The position numbers and the translations under genes were made by a program. Under the pieces are notes generated by a model. It was given only the letters and a program-made list of their open reading frames with translations, had not been told where the DNA came from and did not search any database. 59,503 nt of DNA from CBDUZS01 sp965371785 (GTDB lineage: Bacteria > Fermentibacterota > Fermentibacteria > Fermentibacterales > JCC-6). Below, piece after piece: positions 34,373 to 43,776 of this stretch (its first letter is position 1; every line of letters begins with the position of its first letter). The stretch is from NCBI GenBank assembly GCA_965371785.1, contig CBDUZS010000006.1, forward strand, positions 1 through 59,503, read 5' to 3'.

Positions 34373-34981
34373 ATGGCTGTCACCAGAGATGACAAAAGGA
34401 GTGACCTGCTGGAGGCTGGAATCGATCTCGTCTCGGAAAGACCTTTCTCACGCATTACGATGGATGATATCGCCAGACGCTCAGGTGTTACCAAACCTAT
34501 GGTTTACTATTACTTCGGGAGCAAGGAGGGGTTCTACCGCGAGCTTGCCAGGTACGTTATAAGCGTGGCACGGAAGTTCATGATCGAAGAACTTCTGACC
34601 GATTGTACCCTCCGGGAATCACTCGAGAACCTCGTGCGGATTCGTCTGGATTTCGCAAGGAACAACCCCCGCTTCACGAAGGCGATCCACACCCTGTTCA
34701 CCGACGAAAACGTCGGTGAATACATCGCAGACATCGTAGAGGAGTTCCAGAAGTTCATGAAAATCTGGGATCCCCTCTTCGATAAGGCTATCGATAACGG
34801 AGAGATCAAACCGGATACGAACAGAATTCTCGTTCTCGACATGATACATGCAACCATCACACACATCATCCTTCACATGACAATTGGACGGAAACTGCCT
34901 TCAGAGCATCTTCCCTCTCCCGAGGAGCTGATCGACCTCCTCTACAGGGGCATAGAATCCGATGGGAGGTCAATTGAATGA
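34373..34981 (+). CDS. TetR-family transcriptional regulator
   Basis: 202 aa. N-terminal HTH: GIDLVSERPFSRITMDDIARRSGVTKPMVYYYFGSKEGFYRE (residues ~17-58), the canonical TetR pattern. The C-terminal ligand-binding domain is all-helical (LRESLENLVRIRLDFARNNP). It is the first gene of an operon with TolC, membrane-fusion and RND genes, overlapping the next by 4 bp (ATGA), so it most likely controls the pump in response to a substrate. The palindrome upstream is a good operator candidate. Confidence 0.92.
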   Translation: MAVTRDDKRSDLLEAGIDLVSERPFSRITMDDIARRSGVTKPMVYYYFGSKEGFYRELARYVISVARKFMIEELLTDCTLRESLENLVRIRLDFARNNPRFTKAIHTLFTDENVGEYIADIVEEFQKFMKIWDPLFDKAIDNGEIKPDTNRILVLDMIHATITHIILHMTIGRKLPSEHLPSPEELIDLLYRGIESDGRSIE

Positions 34982-36285
34982 GTAAAGCACTTACGTACTG
35001 TCTTCTCATCCTCGCTGCGACCGGAATTGCCTTTACGCTGGAGGAAGCAGTAGAGGTGGCTCTTTCTTCCAGAGGAGATGTGCAGGCCGCGCGAGGAAGC
35101 CTGCAGAGTGCCTCCTGGGAGAGCCGTGGAGCAGATTTGTGGTTCCTTCCCTCGGTCAGCGGTCAGCTCTCTTACGTGTACAACCACGATATCCAGACCA
35201 TGGAGGTCCCCGGAATGGGTTCCTTCGAGACCGGTACCGAATGGAATTCCCGGTACGGTCTGACGGCCATGTTACCTCTGTACGTTCCGCAGGGCCCCGC
35301 GGGTTCGAAGCTTGCATCCCTGACTGAGGAACTCAGCGAATTGCGGCTCGAAGCAACCGAGCAGGATGCTGTTATGCGGGTTGTCGAGGCTTTTTACGGC
35401 GTAATGCTTGCAGAGATGATGGTGGAAGTCTCCCTCGAAGCCCTCGAGACTGCTGGAGAGGGTTACGATCTTGCTGTGATGCGGTTCGAGACGGGAACCA
35501 TTTCACGTTTCGAGCTCCTGCAGAGCCGGGTTGCCTTCGAGAACCGCCGTCCGGATGCAATTGCCGCAGAAAGCGCTCTCGAAAACGCTGTTGCAGGCCT
35601 GTCCGTCGCACTGGGAATCGGCTGCGATGAACTCGTCATCATCGAAGGTGCCCTCTCCGACCCTCTCCCCTTCACCTTTCCCTCCTCCCTTGAAGAGGCG
35701 AGAGAAATCATGACTGAAGAGAATCCTGATCTTCGCATCGCAGAGCGGATGGAGGGAATGGGAGAAGCACAGGTCGATATGGCCAGATCCAGTTTCCTGC
35801 CCAGTGTAGTTGCTCGAACAGACTACACTTATCTGGCTGGAGTAAACGATCTCGGAAACCTGAATGCCGCGGACTACCACCGTTCATGGAGCACGTCCAT
35901 AGCACTGGAAGTACCTCTTTTCAATGGGCTGACCGATGTATCAGGATACAATTCCGCGAGGGCTTCGAGACTCGCGGCTCAGGGCGAGGCAAGAAGCCTG
36001 TCGCAGGTAACGGAGCTCATGCTGGTCCAGGCATGGAATGGGTTTCACGAAGCCGGTGAGCGGCTTGCTGCGACCGAGGCAACCCTCTCACAGGCCGAAG
36101 AAGCCGCTGGTATCGCAACCGTCTCGTACGAAGCAGGGATGATAACGAGGCTGGAGATGGATCAGTCCTTCCTGGCTCTTACCCAATCCAGAACAAATCA
36201 TGCGTCCGCGCTCTACTCGGTAAGGACCTCAGAAGCCCGACTGGCTCGCGCCATGGGCGTACTCCGTATAGGAGGAGAGAAATGA
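34978..36285 (+). CDS. TolC-family outer-membrane efflux protein
   Basis: 435 aa, signal peptide then two OEP repeats of long amphipathic helices with the family's 'AxxxxxPxxxxxxxY' start (AVEVALSSRGDVQAARGSLQ; LWFLPSVSGQLSYVY) and again SSFLPSVVARTDYTY near residue 270. Forms the trimeric outer-membrane channel of a tripartite pump. Both ends are coupled by 4-bp overlaps to the TetR and adaptor genes. Confidence 0.9.
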   Translation: MSKALTYCLLILAATGIAFTLEEAVEVALSSRGDVQAARGSLQSASWESRGADLWFLPSVSGQLSYVYNHDIQTMEVPGMGSFETGTEWNSRYGLTAMLPLYVPQGPAGSKLASLTEELSELRLEATEQDAVMRVVEAFYGVMLAEMMVEVSLEALETAGEGYDLAVMRFETGTISRFELLQSRVAFENRRPDAIAAESALENAVAGLSVALGIGCDELVIIEGALSDPLPFTFPSSLEEAREIMTEENPDLRIAERMEGMGEAQVDMARSSFLPSVVARTDYTYLAGVNDLGNLNAADYHRSWSTSIALEVPLFNGLTDVSGYNSARASRLAAQGEARSLSQVTELMLVQAWNGFHEAGERLAATEATLSQAEEAAGIATVSYEAGMITRLEMDQSFLALTQSRTNHASALYSVRTSEARLARAMGVLRIGGEK

Positions 36286-37352
36286 CAGCAGCAACCAGGA
36301 TCCGATTCGCTCTTCCAGCAGTTCTCGCACTCGTAGCAGCATGCGGTCCATCACCCGGTGAAGAGGAAGTGAAGGCTGTGCCCGTGCGAGTGATCACCAT
36401 GATACCGGAAACTATTTCGAACGAGGCTTACGCCAGCACAAGGCTCGAAGGCGAAGAGGATGCTCTTATCTACGCAACCACCGCCGGACGCATAGAAGAA
36501 GTGCTGGTCGGTGAGGGTGACAGCGTCATCGCCGGGCAGCATCTCGTCAGGCTGGATACCGATCAGCAACTTACGGCAGGCACATCCAGCGCTCTTGCAG
36601 CTATCAGTGCTGCAAGGGCTAACGCGGAGAATGCCCTCAACGACTACGAACGTATGCTCTCTCTCTTCGAAGCCGGTGCGGTCAGCCAGCAACAGCTTGA
36701 CGGCTCCAGGGTAATGGTCGAATCAGCAGAGGCGCAACTGCACCAGGCACAGGCGGGTTACTCCACTGCAATGGGAATGCGGAACAATGCCGTTATCTCG
36801 GCTCCATTCACCGGCAGGATCGGCCGTATCTGGGCAAGAGAGGGTAACCTGAGCGGAGGCAGTCCACTACTCTCCATTTCCGGCTCATCCGGAATCATGG
36901 CCAGAATCCTGCTTCCCGAGAGAGATATCTTTCTCCTTTCCCCCGGCCTTCCCGCATACGTATCGGTAACCGCCCTGGACGGAAGATCTTTTCCGGGAAT
37001 CGTTACCGCAGTTTCACCATCCGTCGACCCGGTCAGCGGACTGGTCTCGGTTCAAGTCTCATTTGACGATCCGGACGGTATTCTTCGTCCCGGCATGACC
37101 GGGAGGGTATCGGTTCTCACCGAAACGGTTGAATCAGCGATGGTCCTGCCCGAGAGTGTTCTCAGGAGATCCCGCAGCGGCTACCAGGTCGTTGTCGTTG
37201 AAGATGCCGTCGCTCACCTCCGTGATGTGGAGGCGGGAATACGTAACGCCGGCAGCGTAGAAATTACGGTTGGCTTGTTCCCTGGTGACGTGGTAATCGT
37301 CCATGGACACACCAGGGTCAGCGAAGGCTCGCTTGTGGAAGTGGTACAGTAA
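36282..37352 (+). CDS. RND efflux periplasmic adaptor (membrane-fusion lipoprotein)
   Basis: 356 aa. A lipobox-like LVAAC lies at about residue 20. The biotinyl-lipoyl hairpin halves are visible (AGRIEEVLVGEGDSVIAGQHLVRL and later NAVISAPFTGRIGRIWAREGNLSG), with a coiled-coil hairpin between (YERMLSLFEAGAVSQQQLDGSR), followed by beta-barrel and membrane-proximal domains. It bridges the TolC-like channel and the RND pump. Overlaps the TolC gene by 4 bp and the RND gene by 1 bp (TAATG). Confidence 0.92.
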   Translation: MTAATRIRFALPAVLALVAACGPSPGEEEVKAVPVRVITMIPETISNEAYASTRLEGEEDALIYATTAGRIEEVLVGEGDSVIAGQHLVRLDTDQQLTAGTSSALAAISAARANAENALNDYERMLSLFEAGAVSQQQLDGSRVMVESAEAQLHQAQAGYSTAMGMRNNAVISAPFTGRIGRIWAREGNLSGGSPLLSISGSSGIMARILLPERDIFLLSPGLPAYVSVTALDGRSFPGIVTAVSPSVDPVSGLVSVQVSFDDPDGILRPGMTGRVSVLTETVESAMVLPESVLRRSRSGYQVVVVEDAVAHLRDVEAGIRNAGSVEITVGLFPGDVVIVHGHTRVSEGSLVEVVQ

Positions 37353-40300
37353 TGGGCCTTTCCAGCCTTTCGGTCCGCAGGCGGATCACATTCGTGATGA
37401 TCTTCATCGCCGTGCTGGGAATAGGTCTGTTCGGCCTGTCCCAGCTGGGAGTCGACCTGTATCCGGATATGGAATTCCCGATGATCATGGTCGTGAGCTC
37501 TCTCAACGGCGCCGGTCCCGAGGAGATGGAGAACCTGGTAACGGATCCTCTCGAACAGGCAATGGCAAGGGTCTCCAGGGTGAAGAAAATAACATCCTCC
37601 TCTACCGCCGGGCTGAGTTTCGTAATGGCCGAATTCGAATGGGGAATCGACCTCAAGCAGGCTGAGACCGACGTCAGGAGGATGATCGACCAGTACGAGG
37701 CAATCCTTCCCGAGGATGCATCCGACCCCTTCATACTGGCACTGGATCCCAGTATGCAGCCGGTGATGTACGTCGGTTTCACAAGTGATATCCTCAACGA
37801 CTTCGAAATCCGAAGGCTGGTGGAGGAGGAAGTAGAACCCCTGCTCAACAGGCTGGACGGCGTAGGGTCAGTCAGCACACTCGGCGGGCTCGTAAGAGAA
37901 ATCCGGATCGAGATAGACCCTTCGAGGCTGCAGGCCAGCGGTCTTTCCATCTCACAGGTAGTCGGAGCCCTGGCAAGTATCAGAAACAACCTGCCCGCAG
38001 GCATGATAGACGCGGGTGGAATGCGCATCAACCTCAGAGTGGAGTCTGCCTTCCACGGAGTTGAAGAGATAGAACAGCTGGTCGTGGGAACCGGCAACGG
38101 AAGAACAATACAGCTCAGGGAAATAGCAGACGTCATCGATGGACAGAGTGAGGTCGTTGCCCACGTCAGATTCAACGGCCAGCCATCGGTTGCCATGTTC
38201 GTGAACCGGCGCTCGGATGCCAACACCGTCAACGTCTGCAACGAGCTCAGGGGGCAGCTGGAGAGGATTGACAGAGACTACGCGGGGCAGATAACGGCAT
38301 TCATCCTCTGGGATCAGTCCGATTTCATCAGCGGCTCGATCGGAAATCTTTCCAGCACCGCTATCCAGGCTGCGATCATCGCGGTTCTCGTGCTGCTCTT
38401 CTTCCTTCGATCATGGAGAGGTTCTGCAATTATCGGTGTGGCAATCCCGATGTCGATTGTCGCAACGTTTGCGGTGATGAACTTCACGAACGTCGACCTC
38501 AACATGATTTCGCTCGCCGGCCTCGCCCTGGCCATCGGGTTACTGGTCGACAACTCAATAGTCGTTCTGGAGAACATCTATCGTCACAGGCAGCTGGGTG
38601 ATTCCATCTGGAACTCGGCTGTGAAGGGTGCAAACGAGGTGTCGATGGCGATTACCGCATCGACTCTGACAACTCTCGCGGTCTTCCTGCCCATTCTGTT
38701 CGTCCCCGGGCTGGCCGGCCAGCTCTTCAGGGAGATGGTCCTCACGATCAGCTTCAGCCTTTCGGTCTCGCTTTTCGTTGCCCTCAGCCTGGTTCCGCTG
38801 CTCAGTTCCTGGGCTAAGCGACTCGTACCGGTGCACAGAGCAGGGAGCCTGGGTGACAGGGTGGAAAGGGGATTCAAAGCCGCCGAACACCGCTACACCA
38901 GACTCGTCTCCTGGGCCGTGAGCCACAGGAAGATGGTGATAACAGGCACGGCTGTCCTTTTCGTTGTTTCACTCCTGATGCTGGGTATCGTTCCAACCGA
39001 ATTCTTTCCAACGAACGACAACGGGTTCGTGCAAGCGAATATCAAATTGCCGATCGGCACTTCCCTGGCAACCACTGACAGCGTGGTACACCTGCTGGAA
39101 GACACCGTGCAGACCATAATCGCGCCCGAAGACATGATAGCTCTCTACTCCACTTCCGGCGAAGGAGAAGGCGTCATGGCCATTTTCGGGAACACCGGAA
39201 CCAACGCTGGGGAGGTGATGGTCAGGCTGACTCCAGTCTCGGAGAGGTCGACAAGCCGCTCCGAGTACGAGGACAGAATACGTGAAGTGCTCGAGAACAT
39301 GCCCGGAGTGGAATACTCGCTTGAGGAGTCTCATGCATTCAGCACGAGCGAGCCCATCGAGATCAGGATCTTCGGAGACGATCTGGAAGAACTCTACACC
39401 TTCGCGGAGCATATGAAGGAAGAACTGGAGAATATCGAGGGAACTACGGAAGTTCAATCATCGATGGAGGAACTCCAGCCTGAGCTGTCTTTCGTTCCCG
39501 ATCCAGGGGTTCTCTCGATGTACGGCCTCACCGCTACTCAGGTTGCGAACGAGCTCTCCTACGGGTTCATGGGTACGAATGCCACCATATACCGCGAAGC
39601 AGGCGAGGAATACAACGTTTTCCTCCGTTTCCCCGAACAGTGGCGCGACTCTCGTATCGATGTCGAGTACGCGCCCGTATTCGGCATACCCCTGGTTTCC
39701 CTGGGCACACTGAATGAGAGGCTCACCTCAACCGGAATAGACAGGATCAACCAGACCAGGGTTGCTCTTGTAACGTGTAAAGTGTCAGGCAGGTCTCTTG
39801 GACAGGTATCGGGTGACGTTCAGCAAATGGTCAGAGAAATGGACTCGGAAGGTTTCCGGATCGAGCTGGGTGGTCAGATGCAGGACCAGCAGGAAACCTT
39901 TATGTACCTGGGCATCGCAATCATCGTTGCTGCAGCCCTGGTCTACATGGTAATGGCCAGCCAGTTCGAATCCCTTCTCGAGCCGTTCATCATCATCTTC
40001 ACGGTACCCATGGCCTTTATCGGTGTCGTATGGATAACGCTCCTGACAGGTGCTACCCTGTCAGTGGTGTCCCTGATAGGGGTCCTGATGCTCGCCGGTA
40101 TAGTCGTGAACAACGGAATCGTGATGATCGACTACGCCAATCAGCTCAGATGCCGGGGATTAGAACTCCATGAAGCAATAATCCAGGCTGCTACCACAAG
40201 GATGAGGCCGATAATCATGACGGCAACGACCACAATCCTTGCCCTAACTCCGCTGGCAATAGGGACCGGTGAGGGTGCCGAGACCTGGTCGCCTATGGCT

Positions 40301-40441
40301 CTCACCGTCATCGGAGGTCTTCTGGCGGCAACCCTTCTCACGCTGGTCGTCGAGCCCTGCATCTACGTCGTGTTCGGTAAGAGGAAGAAGTTCAGCAAGG
40401 CGCAGCTCAACGCGGCCGTTCAGGCAACGAAGGATGACTGA
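37352..40441 (+). CDS. RND-family efflux pump permease (AcrB-like)
   Basis: 1029 aa, full length for HAE/AcrB-type RND pumps. First helix FVMIFIAVLGIGLFGLSQL followed by the periplasmic porter segment YPDMEFPMIMVVSSLNGAGPEEMENLVTDPLE; central helices include FVAL and GLALAIGLLVDNSIVVLENIYRH (TM4 with the proton-relay Asp), and the second half repeats the plan (VSLIGVLMLAGIVVNNGIVMIDY). Sits in the inner membrane, driven by proton motive force. Drug, metal or lipid substrate cannot be told. Last gene of the TetR-TolC-MFP-RND operon. Confidence 0.95.
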   Translation: MGLSSLSVRRRITFVMIFIAVLGIGLFGLSQLGVDLYPDMEFPMIMVVSSLNGAGPEEMENLVTDPLEQAMARVSRVKKITSSSTAGLSFVMAEFEWGIDLKQAETDVRRMIDQYEAILPEDASDPFILALDPSMQPVMYVGFTSDILNDFEIRRLVEEEVEPLLNRLDGVGSVSTLGGLVREIRIEIDPSRLQASGLSISQVVGALASIRNNLPAGMIDAGGMRINLRVESAFHGVEEIEQLVVGTGNGRTIQLREIADVIDGQSEVVAHVRFNGQPSVAMFVNRRSDANTVNVCNELRGQLERIDRDYAGQITAFILWDQSDFISGSIGNLSSTAIQAAIIAVLVLLFFLRSWRGSAIIGVAIPMSIVATFAVMNFTNVDLNMISLAGLALAIGLLVDNSIVVLENIYRHRQLGDSIWNSAVKGANEVSMAITASTLTTLAVFLPILFVPGLAGQLFREMVLTISFSLSVSLFVALSLVPLLSSWAKRLVPVHRAGSLGDRVERGFKAAEHRYTRLVSWAVSHRKMVITGTAVLFVVSLLMLGIVPTEFFPTNDNGFVQANIKLPIGTSLATTDSVVHLLEDTVQTIIAPEDMIALYSTSGEGEGVMAIFGNTGTNAGEVMVRLTPVSERSTSRSEYEDRIREVLENMPGVEYSLEESHAFSTSEPIEIRIFGDDLEELYTFAEHMKEELENIEGTTEVQSSMEELQPELSFVPDPGVLSMYGLTATQVANELSYGFMGTNATIYREAGEEYNVFLRFPEQWRDSRIDVEYAPVFGIPLVSLGTLNERLTSTGIDRINQTRVALVTCKVSGRSLGQVSGDVQQMVREMDSEGFRIELGGQMQDQQETFMYLGIAIIVAAALVYMVMASQFESLLEPFIIIFTVPMAFIGVVWITLLTGATLSVVSLIGVLMLAGIVVNNGIVMIDYANQLRCRGLELHEAIIQAATTRMRPIIMTATTTILALTPLAIGTGEGAETWSPMALTVIGGLLAATLLTLVVEPCIYVVFGKRKKFSKAQLNAAVQATKDD

Positions 40442-40507
40442 TTCACTACATTCGACAGGGATGCTGTCTCTTGGAAGTGTCCCTGTCGAGAGTAACGGCG
40501 GATTCTC

Positions 40508-41683
40508 TTGAAATGGATTGATTCCCATTCGGGCTCGCTGCCGATTCTGTCCTGGTGCCAGAGTGTCGAACCCGGAACGATGATTCAGGCGGTGAATCTC
40601 TCCAACCATCCCTCTGTTTTCCACCATGTTGCGCTGATGCCCGACTGCCATCTCGGATACGGTATGCCCATAGGCGGGGTCATCGCCTGTGAAAACGCCA
40701 TCATACCCTACGCAGTGGGAGTCGACATAGGATGCGGTGTCTGTTCGGTGGCTACCGGACTCAGGGCCGAACGGCTTACCACTCCCTTGATCCGCAGGAT
40801 GCTTGACCTGGTCAAGCGTACCGTTCCGGCGGGGGAGGGCAGGGCTCACCGGCAGAAGCAGAAATGGAGTAAGTCAGACAGGCTGCCCGGATGGCTGGAT
40901 TCTCACACAATGGACCTGGCCTACAGGAACCTGGGAACCCTTGGCGGGGGAAACCACTTCATGGAAATCCAGAAGAGTGACCAGGGGGAAGTCTGGTTGA
41001 TGATACATTCCGGTTCGAGGAACCTGGGCTACAGGATTGCACAGCACCACCACGAAATCGCCTCCAGAATATGCACCCGCGATAAGAACTGGCTGCCGGA
41101 CAAGGACCTGGCCTGGCTTCCCTCGAACGGCAGAGAGGGCAGGCAGTACCTGAAGGAAATGAATTTCGCGCTTGAGTACGCCGCCGAGAACAGATACAGG
41201 ATAATGGCCTGTTTCAAGGAGGCGTTGCTTACGGTATTCCCTGCAGCCGAATTCTCGGAAGAGGTGAACATCCACCATAACTACGCCGCTCTGGAGAAGC
41301 ATTTCGGAAGGAAGGTCTGGATTCACCGCAAGGGGGCTACATCCGCCATGAAGGGTCAGACGGGAATAGTGCCCGGCAGCATGGGTACGCCCTCCTACGT
41401 TGTGAGAGGTCTTGGAAATCCCGATTCGTTCAAGTCCTGCTCACACGGAGCCGGCAGGATCATGAGCAGAAAGGCCGCATCTCGAACCCTCTCGAAGAGC
41501 GACTGTGACAGAATGATGTCCGGGATAGTGTTCGACGGGTGGAAAAAACTGCGGAAGAAGAGAGGACTCGACCTCAGCGAAGCACCTGCAGCGTACAAAG
41601 ACGTAGAGGTCGTGATGGAATCACAATCCGACCTGGTGGATGCCGTCGTCCGTCTTCACCCCCTGGGCGTCGTCAAAGGCTGA
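40508..41683 (+). CDS. rtcB: RtcB-family RNA-splicing ligase
   Basis: 391 aa from a TTG start. RtcB joins 2',3'-cyclic-phosphate or 3'-phosphate RNA ends to 5'-OH using GTP and Mn. Metal and guanylation motifs are visible: MPDCHLGYGMPIGGVIA, VGVDIGCGVCSVAT (Asp and Cys ligands), GTLGGGNHFMEIQ, IHSGSRNLG, HRKGATSA, PGSMGTPSYVV, and the guanylate-accepting histidine in SCSHGAGR. No archease gene is adjacent. The 3' end overlaps the convergent beta-barrel gene by 11 bp. Role could be tRNA or stress-damaged RNA repair. Confidence 0.93.
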   Translation: MKWIDSHSGSLPILSWCQSVEPGTMIQAVNLSNHPSVFHHVALMPDCHLGYGMPIGGVIACENAIIPYAVGVDIGCGVCSVATGLRAERLTTPLIRRMLDLVKRTVPAGEGRAHRQKQKWSKSDRLPGWLDSHTMDLAYRNLGTLGGGNHFMEIQKSDQGEVWLMIHSGSRNLGYRIAQHHHEIASRICTRDKNWLPDKDLAWLPSNGREGRQYLKEMNFALEYAAENRYRIMACFKEALLTVFPAAEFSEEVNIHHNYAALEKHFGRKVWIHRKGATSAMKGQTGIVPGSMGTPSYVVRGLGNPDSFKSCSHGAGRIMSRKAASRTLSKSDCDRMMSGIVFDGWKKLRKKRGLDLSEAPAAYKDVEVVMESQSDLVDAVVRLHPLGVVKG

Positions 41684-42416
41684 AGAGCCTCCTCAGCGAG
41701 AATGACACCGTCATGTCATTGTTCGGAACGCCTGCCAGCTGCTCCCAGATGCCAATGCCCTGGCTGTTGCTGAACCCCAGCATGAACAAGTGCCCCCAGG
41801 TGCTGTATCGACCGCTGAGGGAGAAGGCATCTTCGGGGAAATCACCTTCCTGCCTGTCCACAACGGGGAAATACTCCCCGGTAAGGCTGAGACGGTCCGA
41901 AATGATTATCTCGAGACCGAATCCTGGACCGTTCTCCTCGGTATAGCCGTCGTAGGCATAGCTGGCCACCAGAATGTACCTCTCGTTGAATGGACCGGCA
42001 GAGAATGAAACCAGGCCTTGAAATCCTCCCTCGCGGTCCTGGTCTGGAAGAGGTTCCACGCTGGTGTAGCCGGCAACAATGCATGATTCAACACCGGGAC
42101 CGCCCAGTGCTCTGCTCCAGCCGGCACCGGCAGTGATTCTCTTCAATTCAGTTGTGTGCGAGAAGCGGATGTCGATCTCATCCATAGGGAAGTATTTCAG
42201 CCCGATGGCGACGTTTGCCCCCAGGTCCATTCCGAAGAAGTCCCCGAAGGGATCCTCGAATGCATCCCCTCTGAATCGATGGTTCACACTGAATTCCAGG
42301 CTCCCCTTCTCCATCCCGGAGTAAGGGACCTCGAGATTCAGCATACCGTTCTCGTAGCCAGAAGCGGTGGTGGAAAGAACCGAGATAGCTAATAAAGCGA
42401 TGAACCTTGCTGTCAT
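41673..42416 (-). CDS. Outer-membrane beta-barrel, DUF5777-like
   Basis: 247 aa with a signal peptide ending at ASG-YE. The N-terminal block GSLEFSVNHRFRGD...FGDFFGMDLGANVAIGLKY is the mark of DUF5777-type barrels, with continuing alternating strands (ERYILVASYAYDGY) and a terminal aromatic-containing strand. Function unknown. It follows two DOMON-domain lipoproteins in the same direction (20 nt gap), an association that points to a shared envelope, possibly redox, role. That link is inference. Confidence 0.72.
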   Translation of the reverse strand: MTARFIALLAISVLSTTASGYENGMLNLEVPYSGMEKGSLEFSVNHRFRGDAFEDPFGDFFGMDLGANVAIGLKYFPMDEIDIRFSHTTELKRITAGAGWSRALGGPGVESCIVAGYTSVEPLPDQDREGGFQGLVSFSAGPFNERYILVASYAYDGYTEENGPGFGLEIIISDRLSLTGEYFPVVDRQEGDFPEDAFSLSGRYSTWGHLFMLGFSNSQGIGIWEQLAGVPNNDMTVSFSLRRLFSL

Positions 42417-42436
42417 GACCTGCTCCCCGGGTGTTC

Positions 42437-42988
42437 CTAGATCTCTATGGAGATCGCTATTACGTATTCGTGCTGGGTCGTGAAGTCATCTGCACCGTCG
42501 GGACCGTAAGCCAGAATGACTGCATACGTCGTCCCCTCGACAAGCACCTTGTCGTAGTCATCACCGGAATCAAGGGGAATGGAGAATTCGATCTCGGTAT
42601 GGGTGTCCGTTTCCAAACCCTCGACAAGGGTCGCGTCGTCGGTGCCGCCCAGCGCCGTGTCCGCACTGTGCGAAACCTGGCCCGTTCCCCAGTCATCCCT
42701 GAGTTCCGTGTCATTGCCCGTTACGTATCCGATTATCAGATTCGCGTCCAGCATGAAGGATTCCGGATCGAAACCTACTGCAACCCAGCCAGACGTCGGA
42801 GCGGTGATCCTGACATGGAGCGTCGAGGTTGTGTCGTTAACCATCCATTCCAGAGTTACGCCATCCACTGTGTACTCGTTCCAGCCCTCCTCGTTCCCCG
42901 AGGGGCCTGTGCTGTCGTTGCCACATCCCGGAGCAAGGAACATTACCGCCCCCAGAACAATCACGACGGTCAGTATTAACGGTTTCAT
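42437..42988 (-). CDS. DOMON-domain lipoprotein (second copy)
   Basis: 183 aa: lipobox LAPGC, a short linker and a DOMON domain with GWVAVGFDPESFMLDANLIIGYV, ELRDDWGTG and a terminal YVIAISIEI strand. DOMON is a beta-sandwich that in many proteins binds heme or sugar; the Met in the FMLDAN segment and His in TTQHEY are in positions that could ligate heme, but no CxxCH is present. I chose ATG 42988 with AGGAG 6 nt upstream. Paralogue of the gene immediately upstream; both precede the beta-barrel gene. Confidence 0.85.
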   Translation of the reverse strand: MKPLILTVVIVLGAVMFLAPGCGNDSTGPSGNEEGWNEYTVDGVTLEWMVNDTTSTLHVRITAPTSGWVAVGFDPESFMLDANLIIGYVTGNDTELRDDWGTGQVSHSADTALGGTDDATLVEGLETDTHTEIEFSIPLDSGDDYDKVLVEGTTYAVILAYGPDGADDFTTQHEYVIAISIEI

Positions 42989-43013
42989 CTCACTCTCCTG
43001 CATTTAGAGTAAA

Positions 43014-43595
43014 TCAGAATTCAATCTCTATTACCTTTGCCCAGCGGTGGAATCCCTCGAAATTGTCGGCATCGTCGGCCCCGTAAGCGATAAGGATGTC
43101 GAAGGCCGAACCGGGAACCAGAGCCTTGTCACCAGGCGTGCCCGAGTCCAGAGGAATGGTGAAGGAGATGGAGGTAACACCATCCTCTTCAAAACCTGAG
43201 GCATCGGTTATGTCATCGCTTCCGCCCATGTCAGTATCCGGTTCGTGGGAGGTGTACCCGCTTCCCCAGTCGTCACGTAGATATGCCTGACCATCTGCCA
43301 CGTAGGCGATGATGATATTCGCATCCTTCATGGCCGCCGACGGGTCGAATCCCACCGCGACCCAGCCGGTTGTAGGGGCGGAGAGTTCGACCGTCAGATC
43401 TTCACCATCGGTGTTCATGGAGAGGTGGAAGTCTTCAACGGTGATGTCCAGTTCCTCCTCGAGAACGAGCTGCTCTGATCCTGCTTCGTCGCCGCTCTCA
43501 GCATACGCATCGGCTTCAACCCCGCACCCGGCAGGGAAAAGGATGAAAATTGCCGATGCAGTAATACTGAAAGGGATGATGTGTCCTGTTTTCAA
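43014..43595 (-). CDS. DOMON-domain lipoprotein (first copy)
   Basis: 193 aa with lipobox FPAGC and a DOMON domain: GWVAVGFDPSAAMKDANIIIAYV, YLRDDWGSGY, DTDMGGSDDITDA, IPLDSGTPGDK and FHRWAKVIEIEF. It aligns with the next gene over the whole domain (same DDWG, GG.DD, IPLDSG), showing tandem duplication. The Met of AAMKDAN and the His of GFHRW are candidate ligands for heme b, as in cellobiose dehydrogenase-type DOMON domains; heme binding is unproven. First gene of a three-gene cluster. Confidence 0.85.
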   Translation of the reverse strand: MKTGHIIPFSITASAIFILFPAGCGVEADAYAESGDEAGSEQLVLEEELDITVEDFHLSMNTDGEDLTVELSAPTTGWVAVGFDPSAAMKDANIIIAYVADGQAYLRDDWGSGYTSHEPDTDMGGSDDITDASGFEEDGVTSISFTIPLDSGTPGDKALVPGSAFDILIAYGADDADNFEGFHRWAKVIEIEF

Positions 43596-43776
43596 AACCA
43601 GGTCCTTTCCAGAGGCAGACCTTATGAGTATGCCACTTCAATGCTTCATCATCGTGACCTGCTACAAAGTTAACTCTATTTACCTACGGTGACCAAACCA
43701 TGCGGTTCGAATACAAAATACCCGCGGCAGCGGTCCGGTATGCTCGATCAGGCTTTTGAGTCCTTCATATGCGCCG

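Noticed and set aside
34192..34494. N-terminal extension of the PH-like membrane protein
   Set aside because: GGGAGG precedes the ATG at 34191; upstream codons overlap the TetR operator region.
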